Source: Aggregatimonas sangjinii
Lineage (GTDB): Bacteria; Bacteroidota; Bacteroidia; Flavobacteriales; Flavobacteriaceae
Length of the DNA stretch: 64,000 nt
Assembly (NCBI RefSeq): GCF_005943945.1
Contig: NZ_CP040710.1
Coordinates: 1,623,001-1,687,000 of the forward strand
Direction of reading: 5' to 3'
A model generated the notes under the pieces. That model saw nothing but the letters and a program-made list of their open reading frames with translations, had not been told where the DNA came from and did not search any database. Shown in pieces: positions 17,192 through 27,692 of the stretch (position 1 is its first letter; each line of letters begins with the position of its first letter). The translations under genes and the position numbers were made by a program.

Positions 17192-18286
17192 ATGAAAGCA
17201 GGTATCGTCGGATTGCCCAATGTTGGTAAATCAACCCTTTTCAATTGCCTTTCCAACGCGAAGGCGCAGAGTGCCAACTTTCCCTTTTGTACCATTGAGC
17301 CAAATATCGGTGTAGTTAACGTACCGGATTCCAGATTGCAGAAGTTGGAGAGCCTCGTAAGCCCGGAACGCGTACTGCCTGCTACCGTCGAAATCGTCGA
17401 TATTGCCGGTTTGGTCAAAGGGGCGAGTAAAGGTGAAGGGCTAGGGAATCAGTTCTTAGGGAATATTCGCGAAACGGATGCCATTTTGCATGTGTTACGC
17501 TGCTTCGATAATGATAATATTGTGCATGTTGACGGTTCCGTCAATCCGATAAGGGATAAGGAGACCATTGATATGGAATTGCAGTTGAAAGACCTAGAAA
17601 CGGTCGATAAAAAGCTTGACAAGGTAAAACGCGCCGCCAAGACCGGAAACAAAGAGGCTCAAAAAGAAGAAGCTGTACTCATGGCCATCAAGAACGGACT
17701 GGAAGCCGGTACTTCGGTAAGGGCCATCGAAATCGCCAAGGAGGATAGAAAGGAATTCGTGAACCCCTTACAATTTATAACCGACAAACCGGTCATGTAC
17801 GTATGCAACGTCGATGAAGATGCTGCGTTAACGGGTAATGCTTATGTTGATGAAGTAAAGGCGGCTGTTGCGAACGAAAATGCAGAGGTCGTTGTTTTAG
17901 CGGTAGGTACCGAGGCCGATATTACCGAGTTGGAGACCTATGAAGAACGACAGATGTTTTTGGAGGACTTGGGGTTGACGGAACCTGGTTCCGCTGTTTT
18001 GATCCGTGGGGCCTACAAACTTCTGAATCTAGAGACCTATTTTACCGCCGGTGTCAAAGAAGTCCGCGCGTGGACGATTCCCGTCGGTGCTACCGCACCA
18101 CAAGCTGCGGGTGTAATCCATACCGATTTTGAGAAGGGATTTATTCGGGCCGAGGTCATCGCCTATGATGATTACGTGAGCTACGGTAGCGAGGCGAAGG
18201 TGAAAGAGGCCGGTAAAATGCGCGTTGAAGGAAAGGATTATATCGTAAAAGATGGTGATGTGATGCACTTTCGATTCAATGTTTAA
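17192..18286 (+). CDS. ychF: Redox-regulated ATPase YchF
   Basis: 364 residues, the standard family length. The N-terminal P-loop is [12 protein letters not shown], followed by [10 protein letters not shown] (switch I region) and '[11 protein letters not shown]' (the DxAG motif). A coiled-coil arm follows, then the C-terminal TGS domain (about 280-363) ending in VMHFRFNV. YchF/Ola1 binds ATP rather than GTP and associates with ribosomes and the proteasome or stress response in studied bacteria. The gene has its own promoter and stands alone, with parE 235 bp downstream. Confidence 0.97.
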   Translation: MKAGIVGLPNVGKSTLFNCLSNAKAQSANFPFCTIEPNIGVVNVPDSRLQKLESLVSPERVLPATVEIVDIAGLVKGASKGEGLGNQFLGNIRETDAILHVLRCFDNDNIVHVDGSVNPIRDKETIDMELQLKDLETVDKKLDKVKRAAKTGNKEAQKEEAVLMAIKNGLEAGTSVRAIEIAKEDRKEFVNPLQFITDKPVMYVCNVDEDAALTGNAYVDEVKAAVANENAEVVVLAVGTEADITELETYEERQMFLEDLGLTEPGSAVLIRGAYKLLNLETYFTAGVKEVRAWTIPVGATAPQAAGVIHTDFEKGFIRAEVIAYDDYVSYGSEAKVKEAGKMRVEGKDYIVKDGDVMHFRFNV

Positions 18287-18521
18287 AATGATCCATGCTT
18301 TAGTACCCTAGAGCCTCGTTCCAAAATTTTCTTCCGATTTTTCGATTCGAAAATTGTTTACTTTCTTATTAAAGGGCTTTTGCTATCAACAAAAGCGCCA
18401 TTTTCTTTGTTAATTACTTTAAGCCCTAGGGGTTTCATTTTTTTAAGGGTCGTGGTATCTTTAAAGCCTGTATAGAATTTTAATCTTAAATTCTAAACAT
18501 TACTTTCGATAAAATTCCGCC

Positions 18522-20384
18522 ATGTCCGAAAAAAGCCAATACACAGAAGATAACATCCGCTCGCTCGATTGGAAGGAGCATATTCGTTTGCGCCCTGGTA
18601 TGTATATTGGTAAATTGGGTGACGGATCTTCCGCAGATGATGGAATCTATATTCTCCTAAAGGAAACCATCGACAACTGTATCGATGAGTTCGTCATGGG
18701 GGCGGGAAAGACCATCGAGATATCGATTCAAGGGGAGCGGGTCATCGTGCGTGACTATGGACGTGGCATTCCGCTCGGTAAGGTAGTTGATGTGGTATCT
18801 AAAATGAATACCGGCGGAAAATACGATAGCCGCGCCTTTAAAAAGTCCGTTGGTTTGAACGGGGTAGGTACCAAGGCCGTAAATGCACTTTCAAGTTTTT
18901 TCAGGGTAGAATCCACCCGAGACGGCAAGTCCAAATCCGCCGAGTTCTCCTTGGGCAATCTAGAGGATGAAGAGCTGCTCAATGAAACAACAAGGCGCCG
19001 TGGTACAAAGATTACGTTCGTACCCGATGAGGCCATTTTCAAAAAGTATAAATTCCGTAATGAGTATGTAGAACGCATGCTCAAAAATTACGTGTATCTG
19101 AACCCAGGGTTGACGATCGTTTTTAATGGAGAGAAATTTCATTCGGAAAACGGGCTCAAGGATTTGCTTGAGGATAACAACAATGTAGAGGATATGTTGT
19201 ACCCTGTTATCCATTTAAGAGGCGATGATATCGAAGTTGCGATTACGCATAGCAAGACCCAGTATAGCGAGGAATACCACTCCTTCGTGAACGGGCAGCA
19301 TACAACTCAAGGGGGGACGCACCAAGCGGCTTTCAGGGAGGCCTTGGTGAAGACCGTTCGTGATTTTTACGGGAAAAATTACGATGCGTCCGATATACGG
19401 AAATCCGTGATCTCGGCGATTGCGATAAAAGTTATGGAGCCGGTTTTCGAAAGCCAAACAAAGACCAAATTGGGTTCTACCGATATGGGGGGCAAGTTTC
19501 CGACCGTTCGCACCTACATCAACGATTTTATCGGCAAATATCTAGACAATTACCTGCACAAGAACCCGGAGACAGCCGATAAGCTGCAACGAAAAATTAT
19601 GATGGCCGAGAAGGAGCGCAAAGAACTTTCCGGCATTCGCAAATTGGCAAGGGACCGTGCGAAGAAATCGAATCTTCACAATAAGAAGCTTCGAGACTGC
19701 AGGGTGCATTTGGGCGATATGAAAAAAGATAATCGGCTAGATAGTACCTTATTCATTACCGAGGGTGATTCCGCCTCGGGATCCATCACCAAATCCCGCG
19801 ATGTAAACACACAAGCCGTGTTCAGTTTAAGGGGGAAGCCCCTCAACTCTTATGGCATGTCTAAAAAAATCGTTTACGAGAACGAAGAGTTCAATCTATT
19901 ACAGGCGGCGCTCAACATAGAGGAGTCGATGGAGGATTTACGGTATAATAATGTCGTCATCGCCACGGATGCGGATGTGGATGGCATGCACATCCGATTG
20001 CTATTGATTACTTTCTTCCTCCAGTTCTTCCCGGAACTCATAAAAGAAGGGCATTTGTATATCCTGCAGACCCCTTTGTTCCGTGTTCGCAATAAAAAGG
20101 AAACGATTTACTGCTACAGTGAGGAAGAACGTGCAAATGCCATTGCGAAGTTATCCGGTAAACCTGAAATTACCCGATTTAAAGGGTTAGGCGAAATATC
20201 ACCGGACGAATTTCAACATTTCATTGGCGACGATATCCGCTTGGAGCCCGTGATGTTGGATAAAGCGATGTCCATCGAGCAATTGTTAAGTTTTTACATG
20301 GGTAAAAACACCCCCGACCGTCAAAAATTCATTATTGAAAATCTTAAGGTAGAAGTAGACTTAGTAGAAGAAAACCAAATATAA
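18522..20384 (+). CDS. parE: DNA topoisomerase IV subunit B
   Basis: 620 residues, the length of ParE rather than of a GyrB with insertion. It has a GHKL ATPase N-terminus (IDNCIDEF with the catalytic Glu/Asn region, [25 protein letters not shown]), a transducer domain, and a Toprim domain with '[10 protein letters not shown]' and 'DADVDGMHI', ending in the [10 protein letters not shown] region. It supplies ATPase activity for decatenating daughter chromosomes with ParC, which is encoded 51 bp downstream. A TATCTTTA element at about 18456 may be its promoter. The preceding 235-bp spacer also holds a weak 7-bp hairpin at 18376-18396. Confidence 0.95.
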   Translation: MSEKSQYTEDNIRSLDWKEHIRLRPGMYIGKLGDGSSADDGIYILLKETIDNCIDEFVMGAGKTIEISIQGERVIVRDYGRGIPLGKVVDVVSKMNTGGKYDSRAFKKSVGLNGVGTKAVNALSSFFRVESTRDGKSKSAEFSLGNLEDEELLNETTRRRGTKITFVPDEAIFKKYKFRNEYVERMLKNYVYLNPGLTIVFNGEKFHSENGLKDLLEDNNNVEDMLYPVIHLRGDDIEVAITHSKTQYSEEYHSFVNGQHTTQGGTHQAAFREALVKTVRDFYGKNYDASDIRKSVISAIAIKVMEPVFESQTKTKLGSTDMGGKFPTVRTYINDFIGKYLDNYLHKNPETADKLQRKIMMAEKERKELSGIRKLARDRAKKSNLHNKKLRDCRVHLGDMKKDNRLDSTLFITEGDSASGSITKSRDVNTQAVFSLRGKPLNSYGMSKKIVYENEEFNLLQAALNIEESMEDLRYNNVVIATDADVDGMHIRLLLITFFLQFFPELIKEGHLYILQTPLFRVRNKKETIYCYSEEERANAIAKLSGKPEITRFKGLGEISPDEFQHFIGDDIRLEPVMLDKAMSIEQLLSFYMGKNTPDRQKFIIENLKVEVDLVEENQI

Positions 20385-20435
20385 ACCAGCCTGCCCTTTC
20401 CGCTTGGTAGGCCAAGCTAATATGATTTTTTCCGA

Positions 20436-23210
20436 ATGGAAGAAAATGACGATTTAAATTTACCCCCCGATCAGGAGGGCTTGCCGGACGGCAAAGAAGG
20501 AGAAGAGAAAAATCAGGATATTCCTGAAGATGGCGACGGGAAATCCGACTCAGAAGTCGAACGTTCAGATGCCGACGAGCCCCAAGATGATGCCCTGACC
20601 AGGGTTACGGGCATGTACAAGGATTGGTTTTTGGATTATGCCTCCTATGTTATACTCGAGCGTGCGGTTCCGGCCATCGAAGATGGTTTCAAGCCCGTAC
20701 AGCGTCGTATCATGCATTCCTTAAAGGATTTAGATGATGGTCGTTACAACAAAGTAGCGAACGTAGTGGGCCACACTATGCAATACCACCCTCATGGCGA
20801 CGCCAGTATTGCGGATGCTATGGTGCAGATCGGTCAAAAAGATCTCTTGATCGATACCCAAGGAAACTGGGGCAACATCCTTACAGGCGATCGAGCGGCC
20901 GCATCACGTTATATAGAAGCAAGGCTCTCTAAATTCGCGCTCGAAGTGGTTTTTAGTCCGAAGATTACCGAATGGCAACTATCATACGATGGCCGTAAAA
21001 AGGAACCGGTCAATCTGCCCGTGAAATTTCCGTTATTATTGGCCCAAGGTGCGGAGGGCATCGCGGTGGGACTTTCGACCAAAGTACTCCCGCATAACTT
21101 TATCGAGTTAATCGATGCGTCCATCAAACATTTGAAGGGGCAACGTTTCAAACTATTTCCTGACTTTCCAACAGGCGGTATTATCGATGTGAGTAATTAC
21201 AATGATGGTTTGCGTGGGGGTAAAATAAGGGTCCGCGCGAAAATCGCCCAACAAACCAAAAACACGCTTGTTATTAGCGAAATCCCGTACGGGACCAATA
21301 CTTCTTCTTTAATCGATTCGATATTGAAAGCGAACGATAAAGGCAAAATCAAGGTAAAAAAGATAGAGGACAATACGGCCGCCGATGTCGAGATTCTGAT
21401 TCATCTGCCTCCTGGGATATCGCCGGATAAGACCATCGATGCCCTGTACGCCTTTACGGCCTGCGAATCGTCGATATCGCCGTTGGCTTGCATTATAGAG
21501 GACAACAAGCCGCTGTTCATCGGGGTTTCCGAAATGTTGAAACGGTCTACGGATGCTACGGTCGACCTCTTGAAAAGGGAGCTCGAAATCCAACTTTCCG
21601 AATTGGAGGAACAATGGCATTTTGCCTCTTTGGAGCGCATCTTTATCGAAAACCGTATCTATCGGGATATCGAGGAAGAAGAAACCTGGGAAGGGGTCAT
21701 CAAAGCCATTGATAAGGGGTTAAAACCGCACGTAAAACACTTGAAACGAGCAGTCACCGAAGAGGATATCGTCCGTTTGACGGAAATCAGAATCAAGCGT
21801 ATCTCGAAGTTCGACCTGGACAAGGCCCAGCAGAATTTAGACAATCTTGAAGCAAAGATTGCCGAGGTCAAACACCATCTGGCAAATCTTATCGAATTTG
21901 CCATTGACTATTTTAAAAGCCTTAAGGAAAAATACGGTAAGGGTCGCGAGCGGCTTTCTGAGATGCGATTGTTCGACGACATCGAAGCCTCCAAGGTAAT
22001 TATCCGAAACACCAAGCTGTATGTAAACCGAGAAGAAGGTTTTGTTGGCACCTCTTTGCGACGGGATGAATATGTAACCGATTGCAGTGATATCGATGAC
22101 ATCATTGTCTTTACCAAGGAAGGAACCATGATGGTGACCAAGGTAGACAGTAAAACCTTTGTTGGAAAGAACATCCTTCATGTCGCAGTCTTCAAGAAGA
22201 AAGACAAGCGTACCATCTATAATTTAATTTACAAAGATGGTAAAGGGGGCGCTACTTACGTCAAGCGTTTTGCCGTGACCAGTATCACTAGGGACAAGGC
22301 CTATAACTTAGGTACCGGAAAGCCAGGCACGGACGTGCTTTATTTCTCCGCCAATCCGAATGGGGAGGCCGAAGTGGTGACCGTGAACCTCCGCCACGTA
22401 GGAAGCATTAAGAAATTGAAATGGGATTTAGATTTTGCCGACGTCCTTATCAAGGGAAGAGCCTCTAAGGGAAATATCGTCACCAAATACAGCGTTAAGC
22501 GCATCGAACTGAAAGAGAAAGGATTATCCACCTTAAAACCACGAAAACTCTGGTTCGACGATGCCGTTCAGCGTTTGAATATCGATGAGCGTGGCGAATT
22601 TCTAGGGGAATTTACCAGTGATGACCGGTTGCTGATCGTCAATCAAGGCGGCGTTGTGAAAACGGTAATTCCCGAAGTGACCATGCGTTTCGAGGAAGAA
22701 ATGATCGTATTGGAAAAATGGGTGCCGAACAAGCCTTTGACGGCGATTTATTGGGAAGGTGAAAAAGAGCTTTTCTATATAAAAAGATTTTTGATCGACA
22801 ATCCCGATAAAGAAGAGAACATACTTACCGACCACCCTAAGTCGTACTTGGAACGAATTTTCACGGACTACAAACCCAGGGTAGAGGTGGTATTTGCTAA
22901 AAAACGGGGGCAGGATAGACAGGAGAATTGGGTACTTGATTTAGAGGATTTCATAGCGGTAAAGGGGATAACTGCGATGGGCAACCAAATGACCAAGGAC
23001 AAGGTTTTGGAAATTTCGGGCCTTTCACCATTACCATACGAAGTGCCGGAAGAAGCGGCACCTGAAGAGATGGAAGTTGTCGATGAGGAGAATATTTCCG
23101 ATTCGGATAGGCCAGATTCCTCTGAAAAGAAGAAGTCGCCCCCAACAAAAAATGACGAAGATGGCGAAGATGTGGCTCCGGGTGAGGACGGCCAAATACC
23201 TTTATTTTAG
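20436..23210 (+). CDS. parC: DNA topoisomerase IV subunit A
   Basis: 924 residues. An acidic N-terminal extension (about 1-50) precedes the winged-helix and tower domains. The catalytic Tyr lies in AASRYIEARLS (about residue 158), and 'VVGHTMQYHPHGDASI' is the usual DNA-gate motif. A long coiled coil (about 420-500) is followed by a beta-pinwheel C-terminal domain and an acidic tail rich in Glu, Asp, Lys and Pro. With ParE it cuts and passes duplex DNA. The pairing with parE, not gyrB, and the weak pinwheel motif support topoisomerase IV. mscL begins 5 bp after its stop. Confidence 0.95.
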   Translation: MEENDDLNLPPDQEGLPDGKEGEEKNQDIPEDGDGKSDSEVERSDADEPQDDALTRVTGMYKDWFLDYASYVILERAVPAIEDGFKPVQRRIMHSLKDLDDGRYNKVANVVGHTMQYHPHGDASIADAMVQIGQKDLLIDTQGNWGNILTGDRAAASRYIEARLSKFALEVVFSPKITEWQLSYDGRKKEPVNLPVKFPLLLAQGAEGIAVGLSTKVLPHNFIELIDASIKHLKGQRFKLFPDFPTGGIIDVSNYNDGLRGGKIRVRAKIAQQTKNTLVISEIPYGTNTSSLIDSILKANDKGKIKVKKIEDNTAADVEILIHLPPGISPDKTIDALYAFTACESSISPLACIIEDNKPLFIGVSEMLKRSTDATVDLLKRELEIQLSELEEQWHFASLERIFIENRIYRDIEEEETWEGVIKAIDKGLKPHVKHLKRAVTEEDIVRLTEIRIKRISKFDLDKAQQNLDNLEAKIAEVKHHLANLIEFAIDYFKSLKEKYGKGRERLSEMRLFDDIEASKVIIRNTKLYVNREEGFVGTSLRRDEYVTDCSDIDDIIVFTKEGTMMVTKVDSKTFVGKNILHVAVFKKKDKRTIYNLIYKDGKGGATYVKRFAVTSITRDKAYNLGTGKPGTDVLYFSANPNGEAEVVTVNLRHVGSIKKLKWDLDFADVLIKGRASKGNIVTKYSVKRIELKEKGLSTLKPRKLWFDDAVQRLNIDERGEFLGEFTSDDRLLIVNQGGVVKTVIPEVTMRFEEEMIVLEKWVPNKPLTAIYWEGEKELFYIKRFLIDNPDKEENILTDHPKSYLERIFTDYKPRVEVVFAKKRGQDRQENWVLDLEDFIAVKGITAMGNQMTKDKVLEISGLSPLPYEVPEEAAPEEMEVVDEENISDSDRPDSSEKKKSPPTKNDEDGEDVAPGEDGQIPLF

Positions 23211-23215
23211 GCACT

Positions 23216-23647
23216 ATGAAAAAGTTCTTTCAGGAATTCAAAAATTTTGCGGTTAAAGGGAATATGATCGATATGGCCGTCGGCATCATTATAGGCGCCG
23301 CATTCAATGCAGTGGTTAACTCGCTGGTCAAGAAGGTGATTATGCCTCCCTTATCCTTGCTTACTTCAGGTGTTAATCTGGCAGATAAAAAATGGGTGTT
23401 GCGGGAGGAGTCCGTAGGTAATGATGAAGTTGCCATCGGATACGGAGAGCTTTTCGAGGTTTTTATCGATTTTGCCATTGTAGCACTTACGATATTTATA
23501 CTTTTAAAAGGAATCAATACCATCAAGGACAAAGCTGATAATCCGGAGGATAAAGAAGTGCAGACGCCGAAGAACATAGAACTGCTTTCCAATTTGGAAA
23601 AATTAATGAAAGAGCAAAATGAACTCCTAAAAAAACTGGGCGATTGA
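23216..23647 (+). CDS. mscL: Large-conductance mechanosensitive channel
   Basis: 143 residues, the typical MscL length. The N-terminal amphipathic helix and TM1 are read as 'FKNFAVKGNMIDMAVGIIIGAAFNAVVNSLVKKVIMPP'-like in two parts, with the gating glycines present, then a periplasmic loop, TM2 ('FAIVALTIFILLKGINTI') and a charged cytoplasmic helix (about 118-141). The channel opens under membrane tension during osmotic downshock. It starts 5 bp after parC and is probably co-transcribed with parE-parC. Confidence 0.95.
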   Translation: MKKFFQEFKNFAVKGNMIDMAVGIIIGAAFNAVVNSLVKKVIMPPLSLLTSGVNLADKKWVLREESVGNDEVAIGYGELFEVFIDFAIVALTIFILLKGINTIKDKADNPEDKEVQTPKNIELLSNLEKLMKEQNELLKKLGD

Positions 23648-23729
23648 TAAACTGTTTAGCATTGTCGCTAAAATATAATGCTTTACAGCCAATCGTTTAA
23701 ACAAGTTATTGTAGAGAACCTAATATGAT

Positions 23730-23737
23730 TACCTTTG
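23730..23737 (+). promoter_or_regulatory. -7 promoter element for the sterol-desaturase-family gene
   Basis: Perfect TACCTTTG 17 bp before the ATG at 23755. Transcription would start near 23743, giving a very short leader. Confidence 0.6.
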
Positions 23738-23754
23738 TCGCAAAATTGTTTTAA

Positions 23755-24714
23755 ATGGATTTGACCAACCCCCTGGTATACGGAGTACCCTGTTTTATAG
23801 CCCTTATTTTATTGGAATTGACCTACAGCAAAAGTCACGACGATCATGAAGATCTCTACGTTTGGAAAGATTTGATGGCGAGTGGTGCTATGGGAATCGG
23901 CTCGGCAATATTGGGACCTTTGGTGAAAGTTACCGTATTAATAGTCGTTTTCAATTACACTTATGAGCTTTTCAATCCTATGGTCGATGGCGTGCGTATG
24001 AATATCATGGGTTACGAGTCTTTTGGTTACGCGTGGTATGTATTTTTGGCCTGTCAACTCGCCGATGATTTTACGTATTATTGGTTTCATAGAGCAAACC
24101 ACGAGATACGGTTACTCTGGGCCGCACATATCGTTCACCATTCCTCAGATCATTTTAACTTGGGTACGGCCATCCGAAACGGTTGGTTTACGCTCTTGTA
24201 CAAACCTTTCTTCTACATGTGGCTGCCGGCAGTTGGTTTCCCGGTAGAAGTCGTCATCTTCGCCTTGGCGATTGAGTCTTTTTGGCAATTTCAGTTGCAC
24301 TCGAAATACGTGCCGAAAATGGGGTGGATCGAAAAGATCTTCAATACGCACACTATGCATCAGGTACATCATTCCCAAAACGTGGAATATCTAGACAAGA
24401 ACCACGGTGGATTTTTGAATATTTTCGATAAGATATTCGGGACCTGGAAAGAATTGGACGATGATACAGAGGTGAAATTCGGTGTAATTCATGCCCCGAA
24501 ATCCTATAATCCTATGGTGATATTGACACATGAGTTCAAGGATATATGGAACGACATGAAAAAGTCTCCTAAATTATCACACAAACTGATGTACATTTTC
24601 GGCCCTCCTGGGTGGAGTCATGATGGCAGCACATTAACGGTAAAGCAACAGCAACGGCTATTTAAGAAACAAAGGGCTGCCAATCCCGAAATGGTATACA
24701 GCAGGCCAAATTAA
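23755..24714 (+). CDS. Sterol desaturase / fatty acid hydroxylase family membrane enzyme
   Basis: 319 residues with several membrane helices and the di-iron histidine clusters of the family: HRANH, HIVHHSSDH and HQVHHSQN, plus KNHGG. These enzymes hydroxylate or desaturate lipids in the membrane using oxygen. Substrates in Bacteroidota could be fatty acyl chains, carotenoids or ornithine/sphingolipids, and cannot be decided here. The gene has its own promoter. Its last four bases overlap the end of the convergent gene on the minus strand. Confidence 0.9.
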   Translation: MDLTNPLVYGVPCFIALILLELTYSKSHDDHEDLYVWKDLMASGAMGIGSAILGPLVKVTVLIVVFNYTYELFNPMVDGVRMNIMGYESFGYAWYVFLACQLADDFTYYWFHRANHEIRLLWAAHIVHHSSDHFNLGTAIRNGWFTLLYKPFFYMWLPAVGFPVEVVIFALAIESFWQFQLHSKYVPKMGWIEKIFNTHTMHQVHHSQNVEYLDKNHGGFLNIFDKIFGTWKELDDDTEVKFGVIHAPKSYNPMVILTHEFKDIWNDMKKSPKLSHKLMYIFGPPGWSHDGSTLTVKQQQRLFKKQRAANPEMVYSRPN

Positions 24715-25613
24715 GAGGAAAAGGTCATTAGGAAATCGCTGAATTCCTCGTTTATACGAAGGTGCGTAACTACCTCATCATCAGTAAATTTGGTTTCGCC
24801 TTTATCGTTCGTTTTAGCCGTTCTGTTTTGAACGGAAAGATAGTTTTCATTCGTTTTGTTGGAATATAACGTAAACAGACTGTGGTTTTCTGTGGTTGGA
24901 TTCGGGACAGCGGAAATTTCCTTCAATGCTTCAAAATCGTTGTTCTCTAAAGGAGTGACTTCGCGCATTCGATTGTCTAAATAACTCAAGGCAGGTAACT
25001 GCTTCGCTTGAAACCACTTTTGATTCAGCTCGCAAAACGGTTCCCCGCTCTGATTGGGAGGAATAATGGTGCCAACAACTAAGACGATCAGGGCTTCAAT
25101 GACCCAAATCAATCCTAAAAACCACCCGCTTACGGTTGCGGACCGAAATCCCCAAACCCCGACATCCATAATCTGGCCCATCAATTCAAAGAGTACTCCA
25201 GGTTGTAGGGCTAGTTCCAACACCTGCATGAACTGTATGTTACTTACCGATATGCCGATTCTGTCAGAACCATAGGTCTCCCCGGCGTTGATGACCAAAT
25301 CCACCCATACGGCCCAACTAAGATAAAGTCCGATTAGTGCACCTAAAAACCCCAAAAAGAAAGCTAATTTGTCATTTCTGACCTTTCCCATGCGTATCGC
25401 CAATTTTTGAACAACCCAACCGATACCGAACCCAAAACCCAAGGTGATAAAAAAGTTAATGTAGGGAAAGGGAATATACCAAATCGCATAGGAATAAATC
25501 AAGGCGAGAATAGGTATAGCTGTAGCACAGGCTACGATAAAATGGATAAAAGCCAAGGGTGAAAATTTGTTCGAAGGCTGATAGTAGGTCGACATAAGCA
25601 TAGTTTTTACCAA
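24711..25613 (-). CDS. Multi-pass membrane protein of unknown function
   Basis: 300 residues. The first half contains about five hydrophobic segments (about 20-45, 50-70, 85-105, 150-170 as a weak one, 165-190), and the second half (about 200-300) is a hydrophilic cytoplasmic or periplasmic tail. The 'GLGFGFGIGWVVQKLAIRMGKVRN' region suggests a tight Gly-packed helix pair. I do not recognise the family. It is convergent with the desaturase-family gene and overlaps its stop codon by 4 bp. The codon after 25613 is the only convincing upstream limit; starts at 25598 (second Met group) are also possible. Confidence 0.75.
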   Translation of the reverse strand: MVKTMLMSTYYQPSNKFSPLAFIHFIVACATAIPILALIYSYAIWYIPFPYINFFITLGFGFGIGWVVQKLAIRMGKVRNDKLAFFLGFLGALIGLYLSWAVWVDLVINAGETYGSDRIGISVSNIQFMQVLELALQPGVLFELMGQIMDVGVWGFRSATVSGWFLGLIWVIEALIVLVVGTIIPPNQSGEPFCELNQKWFQAKQLPALSYLDNRMREVTPLENNDFEALKEISAVPNPTTENHSLFTLYSNKTNENYLSVQNRTAKTNDKGETKFTDDEVVTHLRINEEFSDFLMTFSS

Positions 25614-25796
25614 AATAATGGCATACTATAACGCTAGGAAGGTGATTTTATTGAAAAACGCGGCGTATTTGCTCCGCGGTACGCTCTATATTGTACTTGT
25701 TAAAGTGTTTTGGGTGACCCATAAACTCCTCTAAGTATATGAAGACCACTTAGGAATTACGGTAGCACTTAAATAGTATTGGCTTTGATAGCTCTG

Positions 25797-26615
25797 CTAT
25801 TCCTCAACATGAGGCTTCTCGATTTTGGTTTTTTTATTCTTCTTCATTCGCAAATCGAAGAATTCGACCATCAGGGAGAAGGCGATGGCAAAATAGAGAT
25901 ATCCTTTGGGAATCACACCGACCTCGTTCCCAAAAACGATGAGATGGCCGATATGCGCCGCTTCGGCAATCAGCATAAACCCGATTAAAATCAAAAAGGA
26001 AAGCCCGAGTATCTGAATAGAGGGATGTTTATTGACGAACTCGCCTACAGGATTGGCGAACAGCATCATGATCACGACCGAAATCAAAACAGCTACGATC
26101 ATTAAGACCAATGCATCATTTGGGTCTGGGGATATACCATTGGTCATGCCGATGGCGGTAAGAATAGAGTCAAAAGAGAAAACGATGTTGATGATGGTTA
26201 TTTGTACGATCGCTTTCGTAAGCGTGTTGCCCCTGGCGTTGATTACCTCCCTTTCGTCATGACCACGGTCTTCTACCTTCTCATGAATTTCCTTGGTGCT
26301 TTTATATAGGAGGAAAAGGCCTCCTGCAAAGAGAATCAGGGCCTGACCGCTAATACCTCCCGAAATCCAGCCATTGTCAAATACCCAGAAGGGTTTCTTC
26401 GCCGCGGTTAACCAAGTGATGCCAAAGAGCAGAACGACCCGCATCACCATGGCGAGTATCAACCCGATGTTGGTGGCTTTCTTTCGCTTACTTTTCTCCA
26501 ATTTACCTGCGGCGATAGAGATAAAGATAATGTTGTCTATTCCTAGAACGATTTCTAGAAAAGTTAGGGTAATTAATGCTATCCAAGCATCCGGGCTGGC
26601 GAAAATTTCAAACAT
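25797..26615 (-). CDS. TerC-family integral membrane protein
   Basis: 272 residues with about seven membrane helices. Family motifs are 'FLEIVLGIDNIIFISI' in the first helix and 'IVFSFDSILTAIGM' in the middle, which hold the conserved acidic residues of the TerC/Alx fold. The C-terminus is Lys-rich and cytoplasmic. Members export manganese or other cations; the name comes from tellurium resistance, which is not implied here. A small lipoprotein gene lies 10 bp upstream on the same strand, so the two probably form an operon. Confidence 0.92.
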   Translation of the reverse strand: MFEIFASPDAWIALITLTFLEIVLGIDNIIFISIAAGKLEKSKRKKATNIGLILAMVMRVVLLFGITWLTAAKKPFWVFDNGWISGGISGQALILFAGGLFLLYKSTKEIHEKVEDRGHDEREVINARGNTLTKAIVQITIINIVFSFDSILTAIGMTNGISPDPNDALVLMIVAVLISVVIMMLFANPVGEFVNKHPSIQILGLSFLILIGFMLIAEAAHIGHLIVFGNEVGVIPKGYLYFAIAFSLMVEFFDLRMKKNKKTKIEKPHVEE

Positions 26616-26625
26616 AAATGGTGGT

Positions 26626-26988
26626 TTAATCGGTTCTTATGGCTGTTCCCCTAGATTTATTGCTCTTACCGACAAGACTGTACTCAAAGGTATATGAGTC
26701 TTCGGTGGTCGACAATATCTTCATTTGTACCGAGGTCTTGGTTTTGATGTCCTGTAACACAAATTCACAATCATTGACCCACTTCACGGTAGCGCTGTCT
26801 ACAGTACTATCATAGTATTCAACACTATACAAGCTGTCTCGGGTAAAAGTGCCTGACTTTTTCTCATCATTTACCACATAATCGAAACGATATGTGCCTG
26901 TTTTAAAATCGGTACAATTGCGTTCTGGTTGATAGCAGGATGTCAGTAAAAGACAGAGGCAGATAAGTGTGTAGGTAAATTTTATCAT
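26626..26988 (-). CDS. Small lipoprotein of unknown function
   Basis: 120 residues from the ATG at 26988 (MIKFTYTLICLCLLL); a frame from 27015 adds nine residues that disrupt the signal. The lipobox is LLTSC with Cys at about residue 18. The mature protein has 'CTDFKTGTYRFDYV' and a beta-rich pattern, similar to short Flavobacteriaceae lipoproteins that are sometimes misannotated as DNA topoisomerase IV. Function is unknown. It starts the operon with the TerC gene 10 bp downstream. Confidence 0.75.
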   Translation of the reverse strand: MIKFTYTLICLCLLLTSCYQPERNCTDFKTGTYRFDYVVNDEKKSGTFTRDSLYSVEYYDSTVDSATVKWVNDCEFVLQDIKTKTSVQMKILSTTEDSYTFEYSLVGKSNKSRGTAIRTD

Positions 26989-27049
26989 CCTTGCAAAGTA
27001 AACAAAAATCATCATAAATCCGCTTGATTTCTACTGGTGATTGAAAGGT

Positions 27050-27421
27050 CTAAGCGTCCCGAAACGATTTAAAAGTGCCATCGGAATAGAAAATAACGAT
27101 TTTTTCAATGGATTTTTCTTGGGATAAGACTTTGCCCGTAGGCTCAAAATCCTCTTTTGCTTTTGTAGGTAATGAAAGCGAGGTGTTCTCTTCGGTAGTG
27201 GGGAAAGTCCCTTTTCCGTTTAAAAGCCAATAGAGGTTCACTTCCGGAAAAGTCTTCACGACCTTTAAAACAAAATCAAGACTGGGTTTGTTCCGTCCTG
27301 AAAGCAAGTGTGAAATACTTGAACGTTGTACTTGAATTTTATCTGCAAAAACGGCCGCTGAAATTCCGTAGTAATCGAGCAATTTTTCCAGTCTTCTAAT
27401 AAATTCAGCGCTGTTTACCAT
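27050..27421 (-). CDS. XRE-family helix-turn-helix regulator
   Basis: 123 residues. The N-terminal Cro/C1-type HTH spans about 5-65, with 'FADKIQVQRSSISHLLSGRNKPS' read as helices two and three, followed by LYWLLNGKGTFP as in phage-repressor-like proteins. The C-terminal 55 residues are not a known ligand domain. It is divergent from an M14 peptidase gene; the 270-bp spacer holds two copies of gtttacaattgt, the likely operator. Its own promoter has a perfect -7 element at 27438-27445, so the leader is very short. Confidence 0.88.
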   Translation of the reverse strand: MVNSAEFIRRLEKLLDYYGISAAVFADKIQVQRSSISHLLSGRNKPSLDFVLKVVKTFPEVNLYWLLNGKGTFPTTEENTSLSLPTKAKEDFEPTGKVLSQEKSIEKIVIFYSDGTFKSFRDA

Positions 27422-27437
27422 TGTAACTTGATTTAGA

Positions 27438-27445
27438 CAAAATTA
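27438..27445 (-). promoter_or_regulatory. -7 promoter element for the XRE regulator
   Basis: The minus strand reads TAATTTTG, a perfect TAnnTTTG, 17 bp before the ATG at 27421. Confidence 0.5.
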
Positions 27446-27573
27446 CGATTATTTTTGAAACATATGCTACTGAATACATTCAAAAATAAAGGGAAATATC
27501 AAATGTAGGACTCAATATAAATTATAGTAACTAACTGATTTTGTGAATAGTAAATATGGTAAATAATTAATTG

Positions 27574-27651
27574 TTTACAATTGTGCATTCTGACCTGTTT
27601 TAGAGGGTAAATGATGACGCTTTAGGGCTTAAAATAGTTTACAATTGTAAA
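27574..27651. promoter_or_regulatory. Putative XRE operator: two copies of a TTTACAATTGTAAA-type site
   Basis: A perfect 14-bp palindrome, tttacaattgtaaa, lies at 27638-27651, and an 11-bp copy of its left part, tttacaattgt, at 27574-27584, with the same flanking g. The centre spacing is about 65 bp. The second site sits just upstream of the peptidase -7 element at 27664-27671, where a bound repressor would block polymerase. Binding by the divergent XRE protein is inference. Confidence 0.5.
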
Positions 27652-27663
27652 TAATATTGATGT

Positions 27664-27671
27664 TACATTTG
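27664..27671 (+). promoter_or_regulatory. -7 promoter element for the M14 peptidase gene
   Basis: Perfect TACATTTG. Transcription would begin near 27677, which places a possible ATG at 27657 upstream of the transcript and supports the ATG at 27693. Confidence 0.55.
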
Positions 27672-27692
27672 TATTTAAAATTGAAAAGACAC